Positions 17,082-25,734 of a stretch of 64,000 nt of DNA are shown one piece after another. Position 1 is the stretch's first letter; the number at the start of each line of letters is the position of its first letter. The position numbers and the translations under genes are program-made. The stretch lies in contig JACRHH010000007.1 in assembly GCA_016212095.1 (NCBI GenBank), positions 38,629 through 102,628 on the forward strand, in the 5' to 3' direction. The notes beneath the pieces are model-generated. The model had not been told where the DNA came from and did not search any database. It saw only the letters and a program-made list of their open reading frames with translations. This DNA is from Nitrospirota bacterium. Its GTDB lineage: Bacteria; Nitrospirota; Thermodesulfovibrionia; SZUA-242.

Positions 17082-17113
17082 TCTGCAACCAGTTCAGATT
17101 CCGGAGGATTTCA

Positions 17114-17539
17114 ATGCGCCGCGTTACGATAGCCATATTGTTGTCAATACTTGCGTTTCATGGAGTTTCGGTGTCTGATGCAGCAGATACCGTAATTTTT
17201 CCGGCAAAGGGCAGATGCATCGAGTGCGGCATGAAGGTTGCGGCAGACTCGCCGTTTTCTTCGGCCATGATCAAGGCGGACGGCGCGGTTGTGCCGTTCT
17301 GCGACATCGGCGACATGCTGGCATTCCGCAAGGACGGCAAGGTTCCGGCTAACGCCAGACTGATGGTTCGCGATTACATGAGCCGCGAATGGATAACCGC
17401 TGGAACAGCCTTCTTCGTGAAAAACGCCCAGTTTCATTCGCCAATGGGATGGGGAATCGCGGCGTTCAAGGACAGAAACAATGCGGCGGCCATAGGTTCC
17501 GCGATGACTCTGGACGAAGCGATGAAGGCGCTTAAATGA
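17114..17539 (+). CDS. NosL-like copper-binding protein
   Basis: A 141-residue exported protein (signal peptide about 1-23, cleavage near SDAADT). The mature part matches the NosL family: CIECGMKVAADSPF holds the metal-binding Cys-x2-Cys-Gly-Met motif, followed by FCDIGDMLAF, VRDYMSREWITAGTAFFVKN and SPMGWGIAAFKDRNNA. NosL binds Cu(I) and serves copper delivery to nitrous oxide reductase, but many relatives occur without nosZ, as here. The stop overlaps the next gene in an ATGA, so both are probably made together. Confidence 0.85.
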   Translation: MRRVTIAILLSILAFHGVSVSDAADTVIFPAKGRCIECGMKVAADSPFSSAMIKADGAVVPFCDIGDMLAFRKDGKVPANARLMVRDYMSREWITAGTAFFVKNAQFHSPMGWGIAAFKDRNNAAAIGSAMTLDEAMKALK

Positions 17540-17937
17540 GCCGCAACCGAATCTACGCAATCGCATTCGCCGTTTTCGGCCTGCTGCTTGTTCTTGCTCC
17601 GCGTTTCATCCTGCCTGTCTGCGAATATCACGGCAAGCAGGTGATGAACTGTTCGCACACCGCCCATTACGAAATGACGCTCGGCGCGTTCGTGATGCTG
17701 TGCGCCGGACTGCTCGCGTTTTTGAACGCTCCACTTGCCAAATGGCTTTTCCCTGCGATTTTCCTGCTTGCCGGCGCGGCGGCCATGGTCATTCCTGAAG
17801 CCGTCGGTTACTGCCGCAACCCTGAGATGCCATGCAACTACGGCACGGTTCCGGCGCTCAGGCTTATTGGCGGCGCGCTGTCGATTACGGCAATCGTGTC
17901 GTTTTTCTCGCTTCGAAAACCGGATTCCGGCAAGTAG
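17536..17937 (+). CDS. DUF4418-like membrane protein
   Basis: A 133-residue inner-membrane protein with four predicted helices (about 8-25, 50-66, 70-90, 108-125). The first two helices are joined by a loop with Cys/His residues (VCEYHGKQVMNCSHTAHYE), and another Cys pair occurs in GYCRNPEMPCNYG. These fit the DUF4418 family, whose members often sit beside ABC-type exporters or metal-handling genes. Coupling to the NosL-like gene suggests a metal-related task, which is inference. Confidence 0.7.
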   Translation: MSRNRIYAIAFAVFGLLLVLAPRFILPVCEYHGKQVMNCSHTAHYEMTLGAFVMLCAGLLAFLNAPLAKWLFPAIFLLAGAAAMVIPEAVGYCRNPEMPCNYGTVPALRLIGGALSITAIVSFFSLRKPDSGK

Positions 17938-17964
17938 ATGACATACCCGAAAGGTTACTGAAAA

Positions 17965-19098
17965 ATGTCGAAGGTTGCGCTGATTACGGGAGTTACAGGG
18001 CAGGACGGGGCCTATCTTGCCGAGTTTCTATTAGCCAAAGGTTATACTGTTCACGGCATCAAGCGCCGGGCGTCGTCGTTCAATACCGCGCGCGTGGATC
18101 ATATATACGTGGATCCGCACGAAAAAGAACCGAAATTCCGTATGCACTACGGCGACCTCACCGACGCCACGAACCTCATCCGCATCATTCAGGAGGTTCA
18201 GCCCGACGAGATATACAATCTCGCCGCGCAGTCCCACGTGATGGTCTCGTTCGAGACGCCCGAATACACGGCCAACTCCGACGCCGTTGGAACACTTCGC
18301 ATTCTCGAAGCCATCCGGATTCTGGGGCTTGAGAAAAAGACAAAATTTTATCAGGCGTCAACCTCGGAACTATTCGGCAAGGTGCAGGAAATTCCGCAGA
18401 AGGAGACAACGCCGTTCTATCCGCGCTCGCCCTACGGCGTGGCAAAGCTCTACGCCTACTGGATCACGGTGAACTACCGCGAGGCATACGGCATGTTTGC
18501 CTGCAACGGCATTCTGTTCAACCACGAATCCCCGATTCGCGGCGAAACCTTCGTTACCCGCAAGGTTACGCGCGCCGCCTCGCGGATAAGCCTCGGCCTT
18601 CAGAAGAAGCTTTTTTTAGGCAACCTTGGCGCGCGGCGCGACTGGGGCCATGCCCGCGACTATGTTGAAGCGCAGTGGCTTATGCTGCAACAGACGGAGC
18701 CGGAAGACTTCGTTATCGCAACCGGGGTTCAGCATTCGGTTCGCGAGATGTGCGAAATCGCGTTTCGCGAAGCCGGAATCGGGTTGCGATGGGAAGGCGA
18801 GGGCGTTGGCGAAAAGGGCGTCGTGTCGGAGATAAGGCTGAATGAGACGGCAGATGGTCTGGATATGCCGCTTCGCGTTGGCGATGTTGTCGTTGAGATC
18901 GATCCGAAATACTTCAGGCCCACCGAGGTTGAAACCCTGCTTGGCGATCCGTCGAAGGCGAAGGAAAAGCTTGGTTGGGAGGCAAAGATCACCTTCGACC
19001 AAATGATCGCCGAGATGGTGGCCGAAGACCTCGCAATCGCGATGCGCGACGATTTATGCCGCCGCGAAGGTTTTAAAACCTATAAGTACCATGAGTAG
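17965..19098 (+). CDS. gmd: GDP-mannose 4,6-dehydratase
   Basis: A 377-residue short-chain dehydrogenase/reductase that converts GDP-mannose to GDP-4-keto-6-deoxymannose. The N-terminal NADP-binding motif is [15 protein letters not shown], followed by the family stretch [16 protein letters not shown]. The catalytic region has [16 protein letters not shown] and the [10 protein letters not shown] motif with Tyr and Lys. The C-terminal [15 protein letters not shown] is typical for Gmd. It overlaps fcl by eight bases; together they make GDP-L-fucose for surface polysaccharide. Confidence 0.97.
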   Translation: MSKVALITGVTGQDGAYLAEFLLAKGYTVHGIKRRASSFNTARVDHIYVDPHEKEPKFRMHYGDLTDATNLIRIIQEVQPDEIYNLAAQSHVMVSFETPEYTANSDAVGTLRILEAIRILGLEKKTKFYQASTSELFGKVQEIPQKETTPFYPRSPYGVAKLYAYWITVNYREAYGMFACNGILFNHESPIRGETFVTRKVTRAASRISLGLQKKLFLGNLGARRDWGHARDYVEAQWLMLQQTEPEDFVIATGVQHSVREMCEIAFREAGIGLRWEGEGVGEKGVVSEIRLNETADGLDMPLRVGDVVVEIDPKYFRPTEVETLLGDPSKAKEKLGWEAKITFDQMIAEMVAEDLAIAMRDDLCRREGFKTYKYHE

Positions 19099-20047
19099 CT
19101 GCGCACTCCGGCCAGATTCGAAGATATTCATAGCCGGGCATCGCGGCCTTGTCGGATCGGCTATTATGCGCCGCCTTCGGGCCGACGGATGCGGCAACAT
19201 CATCACCAAGGGCCATGCCGAACTGGATTTGACGCGTCAGGCCGATGTTGAGCGCTTCTTCGAAGCCGAGCGTCCGGAGCTTGTGTTTCTGGCCGCCGCG
19301 AAGGTTGGCGGCATTCACGCAAATAACACATATCCAGCCGAGTTCATCCATGTAAACCTGTCCATACAGTGCAACGTCATCCATGCGGCGTACAGGTTTG
19401 GCGCGAAAAAGCTCATGTTTCTGGGCAGTTCCTGCATATATCCGAAGTTCGCGCCGCAGCCCATGAAGGAAGAGCATCTTCTCACCGGAGTTCTTGAACC
19501 CACAAACGAGCCTTACGCCATAGCCAAAATCGCCGGGATAATCGAGTGCCGGTCTTACCGGCGGCAGTATGGCGCGGATTTCATCTCGGTTATGCCGACA
19601 AACCTCTACGGAGTCGGCGACAACTTCGACCTCGAAAACTCGCACGTCATTCCGGCGCTCATCCGCAAGTTTCACGAGGCCAAAATCTCCGGCGCTCCTA
19701 CTGTCACGGTCTGGGGAACCGGCGCGGCGAAGCGGGAATTCCTGCATGTTGACGACATGGCCGACGCCTGCGTGTTTCTGATGAACAGCTACGACGGCGA
19801 GGATTTCGTCAATATCGGCACAGGCGAGGACGTTAGCATCGGCGAAACCGCCGTGCTTGTGCGCGAAGCGGTTGGATTCAATGGTGACATCGTGTTCGAC
19901 ACGAGCAAGCCCGACGGCACGCCGCGCAAGCTTCTTGATGTGTCGAGGCTGCGCGCGCTTGGCTGGCGTCACAAAATCGGGCTTCGGGAAGGCCTGGCCG
20001 CCACCTACCGCTGGTATCTGGAAAACGAAGCGTCGGCGCGCAGGTAG
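19091..20047 (+). CDS. fcl: GDP-L-fucose synthase
   Basis: A 318-residue epimerase/reductase that turns GDP-4-keto-6-deoxymannose into GDP-L-fucose with NADPH. It has the [15 protein letters not shown] nucleotide-binding motif, the [19 protein letters not shown] motif with catalytic Ser and Cys, and the YAIAKIAGI Tyr-x3-Lys pair (the Tyr follows TNEP). The [20 protein letters not shown] block is family specific. It follows gmd with an eight-base overlap. No glycosyltransferase for fucose is next to it. Confidence 0.97.
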   Translation: MSSCALRPDSKIFIAGHRGLVGSAIMRRLRADGCGNIITKGHAELDLTRQADVERFFEAERPELVFLAAAKVGGIHANNTYPAEFIHVNLSIQCNVIHAAYRFGAKKLMFLGSSCIYPKFAPQPMKEEHLLTGVLEPTNEPYAIAKIAGIIECRSYRRQYGADFISVMPTNLYGVGDNFDLENSHVIPALIRKFHEAKISGAPTVTVWGTGAAKREFLHVDDMADACVFLMNSYDGEDFVNIGTGEDVSIGETAVLVREAVGFNGDIVFDTSKPDGTPRKLLDVSRLRALGWRHKIGLREGLAATYRWYLENEASARR

Positions 20048-20083
20048 TACGGCCAATCAATAATCTCTTTTATTAATATTCCG

Positions 20084-20120
20084 TTGACATCCCAATCCGC
20101 CGCATATACCATATGATATA
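20084..20120 (+). promoter_or_regulatory. lexA promoter with candidate LexA operator
   Basis: A -35 box TTGACA lies at 20084-20089. In the place of the -10 region stands a near-perfect 16-base palindrome, TATACCAT (20105-20112) then ATGATATA (20113-20120), with one mismatch. Autoregulated lexA genes usually carry the operator over the promoter. The motif is not the known Gram-positive or gamma-proteobacterial SOS box, so the assignment is inferred from position. Confidence 0.4.
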
Positions 20121-20150
20121 GTTGTCATTCGATATATACGGAGGCGACAC

Positions 20151-20774
20151 ATGGAAGAAATTACCGACAGGCAGCGTCAGTTACTCGACATCATCGGAAA
20201 GTTCATGGAGAACCGCGGCTATCCGCCAACATTGCGCGAAATGGCCACGGGGCTTGGGATCAGCGGCACGGTCGGCGTGCTCAGGCATCTTGAGGCGCTT
20301 GAACGCAAGGGCTTCATACGAAAGACGCCGGGCAGTTCACGGGGAATCGTGATCGCCGGGCGTCCGTCGCGCGTGATAATGATTCCGGTGGTCGGAACGA
20401 TACGCGCCGGTTCGCCGCAGCCGGCGGTGGAAGACATCGAGGGCTGGCAGGCTGTCGATCCGGAGTGGGCACAGGGCGACGGATGCTTTTTCCTGCGTGT
20501 AAAAGGCGAATCGATGCGCGACGCGCATATCCTTGACGGCGACCTTGCCATGATCAGGCCGCAGAGCGTGGCCGAGAACGGCGAGATCGTGGCCGCCATG
20601 ATCGACGGCGACGCAACCCTGAAACGGTTTTTCCGCGAACCTGACGGTATCAGGCTTCAGCCAGAAAACAGCGAGTTCGCGCCGATAATCGTGAAGGCGG
20701 GCGCCATTCACGGCGACTTCACGCAGGCGGCGATAATCGGCAAGCTGGTGGGCATAGTGAGGCGGATGGCGTAG
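20151..20774 (+). CDS. lexA: LexA repressor
   Basis: A 207-residue SOS repressor. It has a winged-helix DNA-binding domain (about 1-65; TDRQRQLLDIIGKFMENRG, then YPPTLREMATGLGIS) and an S24 latent protease domain. The autocleavage site is Ala86-Gly87, with nucleophile Ser121 (KGESMRD) and general base Lys158 (DGDATLKRF). It is cleaved when RecA is activated on single-stranded DNA. A GGAGG site lies just before ATG 20151. dinB follows after 23 bases, so the damage-inducible polymerase is probably co-transcribed. Confidence 0.96.
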   Translation: MEEITDRQRQLLDIIGKFMENRGYPPTLREMATGLGISGTVGVLRHLEALERKGFIRKTPGSSRGIVIAGRPSRVIMIPVVGTIRAGSPQPAVEDIEGWQAVDPEWAQGDGCFFLRVKGESMRDAHILDGDLAMIRPQSVAENGEIVAAMIDGDATLKRFFREPDGIRLQPENSEFAPIIVKAGAIHGDFTQAAIIGKLVGIVRRMA

Positions 20775-20797
20775 GCGAAGCCGGAGGATTTTGTAAT

Positions 20798-22033
20798 ATG
20801 CCGACTGACCGGATGATCTTGCAAGCAGACCGGGTGATCATGCATGTTGACATGAACGCATTCTTCGCGTCGGTGGAACAGCAAGCCAATCCGGCGCTTC
20901 GCGGAAAGCCGATAGCCGTGACCGGAAGCGGGCGGACGGTTATAACTACAGCGTCTTACGAGGCGAGGGCGTGGGGCGTGAAAACCGGCATGAACAAATA
21001 CGAGGCGCGAAAACTCTGCCCGGTCATCATCTTTCTAAACGGAGATTACGCAAAATACGCCGACACATCCACAAGAATAATCGCGATTTTGCGCGACTAC
21101 ACGCCGATGGTCGAGGTTCTCTCTATTGACGAGGCGTTTCTCGATCTGACCGGATCGCTCCGGCTTTTCGGCTCGGCGGAGCGGATTGCGTATCTGCTGA
21201 AGGCAAGAATTCGCCAAGCCATGGGGCTGACCTGTTCAATAGGCATCGCGCCGAACAAGCTGCTTGCCAAGCTTGCCTCGGACATGAAAAAGCCCGACGG
21301 CCTCACGATCATCCGCCCGGAAGACCTGCCCGGCGCGCTGGAGAATATCCCGGTTGGCGATCTATGCGGCGTTGGCCGGAACCTGAAGGCTCAGATCGAA
21401 TCGTTCGGGATAAGAACATGCGGCGAGCTTGGCCGCTATCCGGTTGACGTGCTCCGGCGGCGGTTCGGCGTTGTCGGCCAGAGACTTCATTTCATGGGGC
21501 TTGGCATCGACGACAGTCCGGTTGTGCCTGACGAGAAGGCGGACGCGATAAAATCGGTCGGCCACACAATGACGCTCAGGAACGACACCACCGACATGGA
21601 TTTCATCCGCAGGCAGATCCAGCTTCTGTCGGAGATGGTTGGCAGAAGAGCCAGACGCGCGGAAATGGCCGGGAAAACCGTTACGCTCACGATCCGCTAC
21701 GCCGACTTCACGACATTCGACAGGCAGCAGAGCCACGCCAAACCCACAAACGAGACGGGCGAAATTTACCTCCGGGCGCTGAAAATCCTCGACACGCTCC
21801 AGCTTGTTCAGCCAGTGCGGATGATTGGCGTGCGGCTTTCCGGTCTGGAATATGGCCGGACGCAGCTTTCCCTGTTTCCGGAAGAGCGAAAAAAGACGCT
21901 GATAACAGAGGCGATGGACGGCGTGAACAACCGCTACGGCGATTTTACCGTAACCTTTGCCACCCTGATCGAGGCTGAGGGCAGGGGGAGGCGGGTTATC
22001 TCGCCGTCGTGGCGGCCCGATGCGGATACATGA
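20798..22033 (+). CDS. dinB: DNA polymerase IV (Y-family)
   Basis: A 411-residue translesion polymerase. Palm motifs are VDMNAFFASVEQ near 20-30 and SIDEAFLDLTGS near 110, which carry the metal-binding acidic residues; GIAPNKLLAKLASDMKKPDG is the family signature. The helix-hairpin-helix region (VGDLCGVGRNLKAQIESFGI) and the little-finger domain follow. Near the C-terminus QLSLFPEE resembles the beta-clamp-binding motif QLxLF. GGAGG lies upstream of ATG 20798. Coupling to lexA points to SOS control. Confidence 0.95.
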   Translation: MPTDRMILQADRVIMHVDMNAFFASVEQQANPALRGKPIAVTGSGRTVITTASYEARAWGVKTGMNKYEARKLCPVIIFLNGDYAKYADTSTRIIAILRDYTPMVEVLSIDEAFLDLTGSLRLFGSAERIAYLLKARIRQAMGLTCSIGIAPNKLLAKLASDMKKPDGLTIIRPEDLPGALENIPVGDLCGVGRNLKAQIESFGIRTCGELGRYPVDVLRRRFGVVGQRLHFMGLGIDDSPVVPDEKADAIKSVGHTMTLRNDTTDMDFIRRQIQLLSEMVGRRARRAEMAGKTVTLTIRYADFTTFDRQQSHAKPTNETGEIYLRALKILDTLQLVQPVRMIGVRLSGLEYGRTQLSLFPEERKKTLITEAMDGVNNRYGDFTVTFATLIEAEGRGRRVISPSWRPDADT

Positions 22034-22044
22034 TCCATATCATG
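22029..22044 (+). promoter_or_regulatory. FNR/CRP-type palindrome upstream of hcp
   Basis: CATGAT, four bases, ATCATG is a perfect palindrome with the half-site spacing of FNR-family operators (TTGAT-N4-ATCAA). It covers the dinB stop codon and lies 82 bases before the hcp start. hcp genes are usual targets of FNR-like or HcpR-type regulators. A second perfect palindrome, ATCGTGACGAT, lies at 22083-22093. Confidence 0.45.
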
Positions 22045-22126
22045 GTTACATTCCTCGCGCTCCTTTAAGCTCATGTCATCGTATCGTGACGATGCGGCGA
22101 CAACTCTACCCAACAAGGAGAACATA

Positions 22127-23767
22127 ATGTTTTGTAACCAGTGTGAACAGGCGGCAAACGGCGGGTGTCAGAAAATTGGAACCTGCGGCAAGAATGACAA
22201 GGTATCGGCGCTTCAGGATCTGCTCATATACGCGCTTAAGGGCCTTTCGCTTTACGCGGCAGAGGGACGCAAGGTTGGCGTGACCGATCTCGCCGCCGAC
22301 AGGTTCGCGGTTGACGCGCTGTTTTCCACGCTCACGAACGTGAATTTCGATCCGGACAGGTTTACCGTGATGATAGGCGAATGCGCGGCTCACAGGGATC
22401 GCCTGAAGGCGAAAGTTGCGGCGGCAGGCGGAAACTCCGAAATCAGCGATCCGGCTGCCCGCTTCTCGCCGGCGCACGACATGGCCGGTGAAATACGGCA
22501 GGGCCACGACACCACGATCACGCCGCCGGAAGTCGATCCCGACATTTCATCTCTTGAGCAGACAACGCTTTACGGCCTGAAAGGCGTTGCGGCTTACGCG
22601 TATCATGCCCGAACGCTTGGACATGAAAGCGGCGAGGTTTACGCCTATATCCACAAGGCGCTTGCCGCAATGACCGATAAAACGCTCACGCTAAACGACT
22701 GGGTTGCGCTTGCGCTGGAATGCGGCGCGGTAAATCTAACCGCAATGGAGCTTCTCGACGCAGCCAACACCGGAACCTACGGGCATCCAGTTCCAACGCC
22801 CGTGCCGCTTGGCGCAAGGAAGGGCAAGGCCATCCTGGTTTCCGGCCACGACCTGAAAGACATCGACGAGATTTTACGGCAGACCGTTGGGAAGGGCATC
22901 AACATTTACACGCACGGCGAGATGCTGCCCACGCACGCCTACCCGGAACTGAAAAAGCATCCGCATTTCTTCGGACACTACGGAACAGCGTGGCAGAACC
23001 AACGCGTGGAATTCGAAAAATTTCCGGGATCCATCGTAATGACAACCAACTGTCTGCAGAAGCCGAAGGATTCTTACGCTGAAAACGTCTTCACCTGCGG
23101 CGTGGTGGGCTGGCCCGGCGTGGCGCGGATAGAAAACCACGATTTCACGCCCGCAATCAACAGGGCGCTTGAGTTGCCTGGATTTGCTGAGGATGTTGCC
23201 GGTAAAAGCGTGTTGACCGGTTTCGCGCGCAACACCGTCATGTCGGTGGCCGACAAGGTGATCGACGGCGTGAAAAGCGGCGCAATCAGGCATTTTTTCC
23301 TCGTTGGCGGATGCGACGGCGCGAAGCCCGGACGGAGCTACTACACCGAACTTGTTGAAAAGATTCCGGAAGACTGCATCGTGCTTACGCTTGCGTGCGG
23401 CAAATTCAGGTTTTTCGACAAGGATATGGGCGACATCGGCGGCATTCCGCGCCTCCTCGATGTCGGGCAGTGCAACGACGCCTATTCGGCTATCAAGATT
23501 GCGCTGGCACTGTCGGAGGCATTCGGAGTTGGCGTAAACGAGCTTCCGCTTTCGCTGATTCTTTCGTGGTATGAACAGAAGGCGGTTTCTATTCTGCTTA
23601 CGCTTCTGCATCTCGGCGTGAAGAATGTCAGGCTTGGCCCGACGCTTCCCCAGTTCCTCTCGCCGAACGTGGTCAATTTCCTTGTGGAAAATTACGGCAT
23701 CAAGCCGATTACCACGCCTGACGAGGATCTGGCGGCGATTTTGAACCCGGCAATGGCGGCAAACTGA
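22127..23767 (+). CDS. hcp: Hybrid cluster protein (hydroxylamine / NO reductase), class I
   Basis: A 546-residue iron-sulfur-oxo protein involved in defence against nitric oxide and hydroxylamine. The N-terminal Cys3-x2-Cys6-x7-Cys14-x5-Cys20 pattern is that of class I enzymes of anaerobes. Ligands of the hybrid cluster are visible at GGCDGAKPGR, LTLACGKFRF and the GQCNDAYSAIKIA segment. The start is taken at ATG 22127, with AAGGAG upstream; a frame opening at 22073 adds an unrelated 18 residues. No hcr reductase gene is adjacent. Confidence 0.95.
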   Translation: MFCNQCEQAANGGCQKIGTCGKNDKVSALQDLLIYALKGLSLYAAEGRKVGVTDLAADRFAVDALFSTLTNVNFDPDRFTVMIGECAAHRDRLKAKVAAAGGNSEISDPAARFSPAHDMAGEIRQGHDTTITPPEVDPDISSLEQTTLYGLKGVAAYAYHARTLGHESGEVYAYIHKALAAMTDKTLTLNDWVALALECGAVNLTAMELLDAANTGTYGHPVPTPVPLGARKGKAILVSGHDLKDIDEILRQTVGKGINIYTHGEMLPTHAYPELKKHPHFFGHYGTAWQNQRVEFEKFPGSIVMTTNCLQKPKDSYAENVFTCGVVGWPGVARIENHDFTPAINRALELPGFAEDVAGKSVLTGFARNTVMSVADKVIDGVKSGAIRHFFLVGGCDGAKPGRSYYTELVEKIPEDCIVLTLACGKFRFFDKDMGDIGGIPRLLDVGQCNDAYSAIKIALALSEAFGVGVNELPLSLILSWYEQKAVSILLTLLHLGVKNVRLGPTLPQFLSPNVVNFLVENYGIKPITTPDEDLAAILNPAMAAN

Positions 23768-23780
23768 TTTAGACCAATAT

Positions 23781-23819
23781 CGTCTGAACCGTAGTCGATC
23801 TGCGGTTCAGACGGCCTTT
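23781..23819 (+). terminator. Hairpin terminator after hcp
   Basis: An 11-base perfect stem (CGTCTGAACCG with CGGTTCAGACG), an 11-base loop, then GCCTTTC. The T-run is short, so efficiency is uncertain. Confidence 0.6.
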
Positions 23820-23822
23820 CAT

Positions 23823-23845
23823 GCTATAGTAAGCCATGCGCTATA
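23823..23845 (+). promoter_or_regulatory. Direct repeat in the toxin-antitoxin promoter region
   Basis: GCTATA occurs at 23823-23828 and again at 23840-23845, 20 bases before the antitoxin start. Either could serve as -10 (TATAGT, TATAAC), and the repeat may be part of an autoregulatory operator. Confidence 0.3.
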
Positions 23846-23864
23846 ACGTAAGGAGGCTAAGCCA

Positions 23865-24113
23865 ATGTCCGTAGCAAGAATGACAAGTAAGGGGCAGGTT
23901 ACTATACCGGCAGATGTGCGTAAACGGCTGAATATTCGAAGCGGTGACGATCTGGATTTTCGAGTTGAGCCGAACGGCACGGTCATCATCCTGCCGATTA
24001 CAAGAAGAGCGCAGGACGTGTTCGGCATGTTATCCAAAGACCGGCAACCGGCTGTTTCAATTGAAGACATGCATACGGGACTCCAAAACGCTTTCCGGAG
24101 CGGCAAAATTTGA
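23865..24113 (+). CDS. AbrB/MazE-type antitoxin
   Basis: An 82-residue protein with an N-terminal SpoVT-AbrB swapped-hairpin DNA-binding domain (ARMTSKGQVTIPADVRKRL, then SGDDLDFRVEPNGTVIILP). A C-terminal tail would wrap the toxin. Such proteins repress their own promoter together with the toxin. It has a good AAGGAGG site. The stop overlaps the TTG start of the PIN toxin by three bases. Confidence 0.88.
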   Translation: MSVARMTSKGQVTIPADVRKRLNIRSGDDLDFRVEPNGTVIILPITRRAQDVFGMLSKDRQPAVSIEDMHTGLQNAFRSGKI

Positions 24114-24505
24114 AGGCTCTGGACACGAATATATTAGTGAGTTTTTTGGTCAACGACGATCAGGAACAGGCGGAGCGGGTAAAGGAGTTGTTTGTTCAAG
24201 CCGAGTCAACAGGAGACAGGTTTTTCGTTCCTGCCGTCGTGCTGCTTGAGTTGATATGGGTGCTTTCTGCAATTTACGATCATTCACGCGAGAATATCCT
24301 TCGGGGAATACACGAATTATCGCTCATGCCAATTCTTGTTTTCGAAGACATCGAGGCCGTGCGCCAATTTGTATCGGAAAGTTCTTCGTCCGGCATTGAC
24401 CTGCCGGACTTGCTGATTGCGCTCAAATCTCGTGTTTGCGGATGCGACACGGTGCTTACGTTCGATAAGAAAGCGGTTCGTTCCGGCTATTTCTCCGCTG
24501 TTTGA
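24110..24505 (+). CDS. PIN-domain toxin (VapC-like ribonuclease)
   Basis: A 131-residue PIN-domain protein expected to cleave RNA with a divalent metal. The acidic active-site residues are Asp5 (ALDTNILV), a Glu in VVLLELIWVL, Asp in GIDLPDLLIA and Asp in LTFDKKAV, so the site is complete. The start codon is TTG at 24110, overlapping the antitoxin stop (TTGA), which makes translation dependent on the antitoxin. The antitoxin being AbrB type and the toxin PIN type is a common pairing. Confidence 0.9.
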   Translation: MKALDTNILVSFLVNDDQEQAERVKELFVQAESTGDRFFVPAVVLLELIWVLSAIYDHSRENILRGIHELSLMPILVFEDIEAVRQFVSESSSSGIDLPDLLIALKSRVCGCDTVLTFDKKAVRSGYFSAV

Positions 24506-24510
24506 AACGA

Positions 24511-25734
24511 TTATCTAAGTAATTTCAGCAGGATACCGTCCAAAACATCAAGCAAATCCTTAAACTCACCGCCGTGGCTTTTCGATTTCGAAAACAACCG
24601 CTCCCGTAGCGATGCGATTTCCGGATCAGCGCAGTCCCGGAACGTCATTTTGCCGCGTTGAAGCTCCAGCCGCTCCATAAACAAAAGACGTGCCGCGTCT
24701 GTCGCGAATCTGGTCATTAGCGTTTCGGCCTTCCCTATATCGGCCAATAATTGCGGCAATCCTGACGGATTCCGGTCGATTAAGCGGCCAATCTCACGCG
24801 CAACCACGTATAGCGAGCAGAACTCCAGCCCGCGCACGCCGCGCCGCCATTGGGTGAGATAATCGTTTCGCCAGCGCCACAGGAGATTGCGCTCGCCGGT
24901 TTCGATTAGTCCAGCGGCAAGGTTGAATAATTTAAACCCTTGAGGATCGGCTGATCCAAACCATTGAGAATCGGCAGTGCATGGCATTCCGGCAAGCGAC
25001 CAGATATTTCGAAGCGCTCGCCTGCCGTTTGCATCGTTTGGCGTGTCGAAGTGCAGGAGCGACAGTATTGCATGGCCGCGCCCGAATGCGGCCTCGATCA
25101 CCGCAGGCTCACCTTTCAACCGCGCCGGATTTAGCAAAATACCGTAATCGTCTTCCAGTTGCCGCCATATTTCGGCGTTGCCGCCTACATCAAGCACCGG
25201 AACGTCCGAACTCATGGCATCCGGCGTGGGATTGCCGTAACGCGCAAGAACGCGGGCGGCATCGTCATTTATCGAGAATTGGGACGGCCACCAAGCGTGA
25301 AATGCGACAGGGTAGGTGGCAACCGGAATTCCCTTCCAGAGCGGATGGCCGGGTGCTGCAATCGACACGCCGATTCCGCCCGCGAAACTCGGCACGCGGG
25401 ATTTCGCCGGAACGCGACCGGCGCGTACCAGCCCAAGTCCGCCGTCAACGCTCAGCGCCAGCCCGGCTCCGCCGCATATGCCGAAGTATATGCCGCCGTC
25501 CGAAACGAAGTTTTTCACGGCTTCGGCTCCCTCCTCGCCCAAAGCCACGATCTTTTTGCTCGCCCAGCCGCCCGGCATGAAAAGCAGCGGGCGTCCGGCA
25601 AGGCCGCCCTGCCTGACATCGTCTGCTGTTACAATCTCAAACGGCAATCCAGAGTTGCGCAGGGCATGAACAGCCATGACGCCCCAAAGATGCGACTCAT
25701 CCCAAAGCAGCGCGGGCAGGCGGCGCTCAACCAT
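24511..25734 (-). CDS. BPL_N / glutamine-amidotransferase-like protein
   Basis: A 407-residue protein. The first 240 residues look like the class I glutamine-amidotransferase-like fold of the BPL_N family (PALLWDESHLWGVMAVHALR, LLFMPGGWASKKI, and FGICGGAGLAL with a Cys in the nucleophile-elbow position). The C-terminal 150 residues are alpha-helical and have no motif that I know. The start at 25734 shares one base with the end of the cobJ-like gene, so it belongs to the cobalamin operon by position. A role in cobamide synthesis is possible but not shown by sequence. Confidence 0.6.
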   Translation of the reverse strand: MVERRLPALLWDESHLWGVMAVHALRNSGLPFEIVTADDVRQGGLAGRPLLFMPGGWASKKIVALGEEGAEAVKNFVSDGGIYFGICGGAGLALSVDGGLGLVRAGRVPAKSRVPSFAGGIGVSIAAPGHPLWKGIPVATYPVAFHAWWPSQFSINDDAARVLARYGNPTPDAMSSDVPVLDVGGNAEIWRQLEDDYGILLNPARLKGEPAVIEAAFGRGHAILSLLHFDTPNDANGRRALRNIWSLAGMPCTADSQWFGSADPQGFKLFNLAAGLIETGERNLLWRWRNDYLTQWRRGVRGLEFCSLYVVAREIGRLIDRNPSGLPQLLADIGKAETLMTRFATDAARLLFMERLELQRGKMTFRDCADPEIASLRERLFSKSKSHGGEFKDLLDVLDGILLKLLR

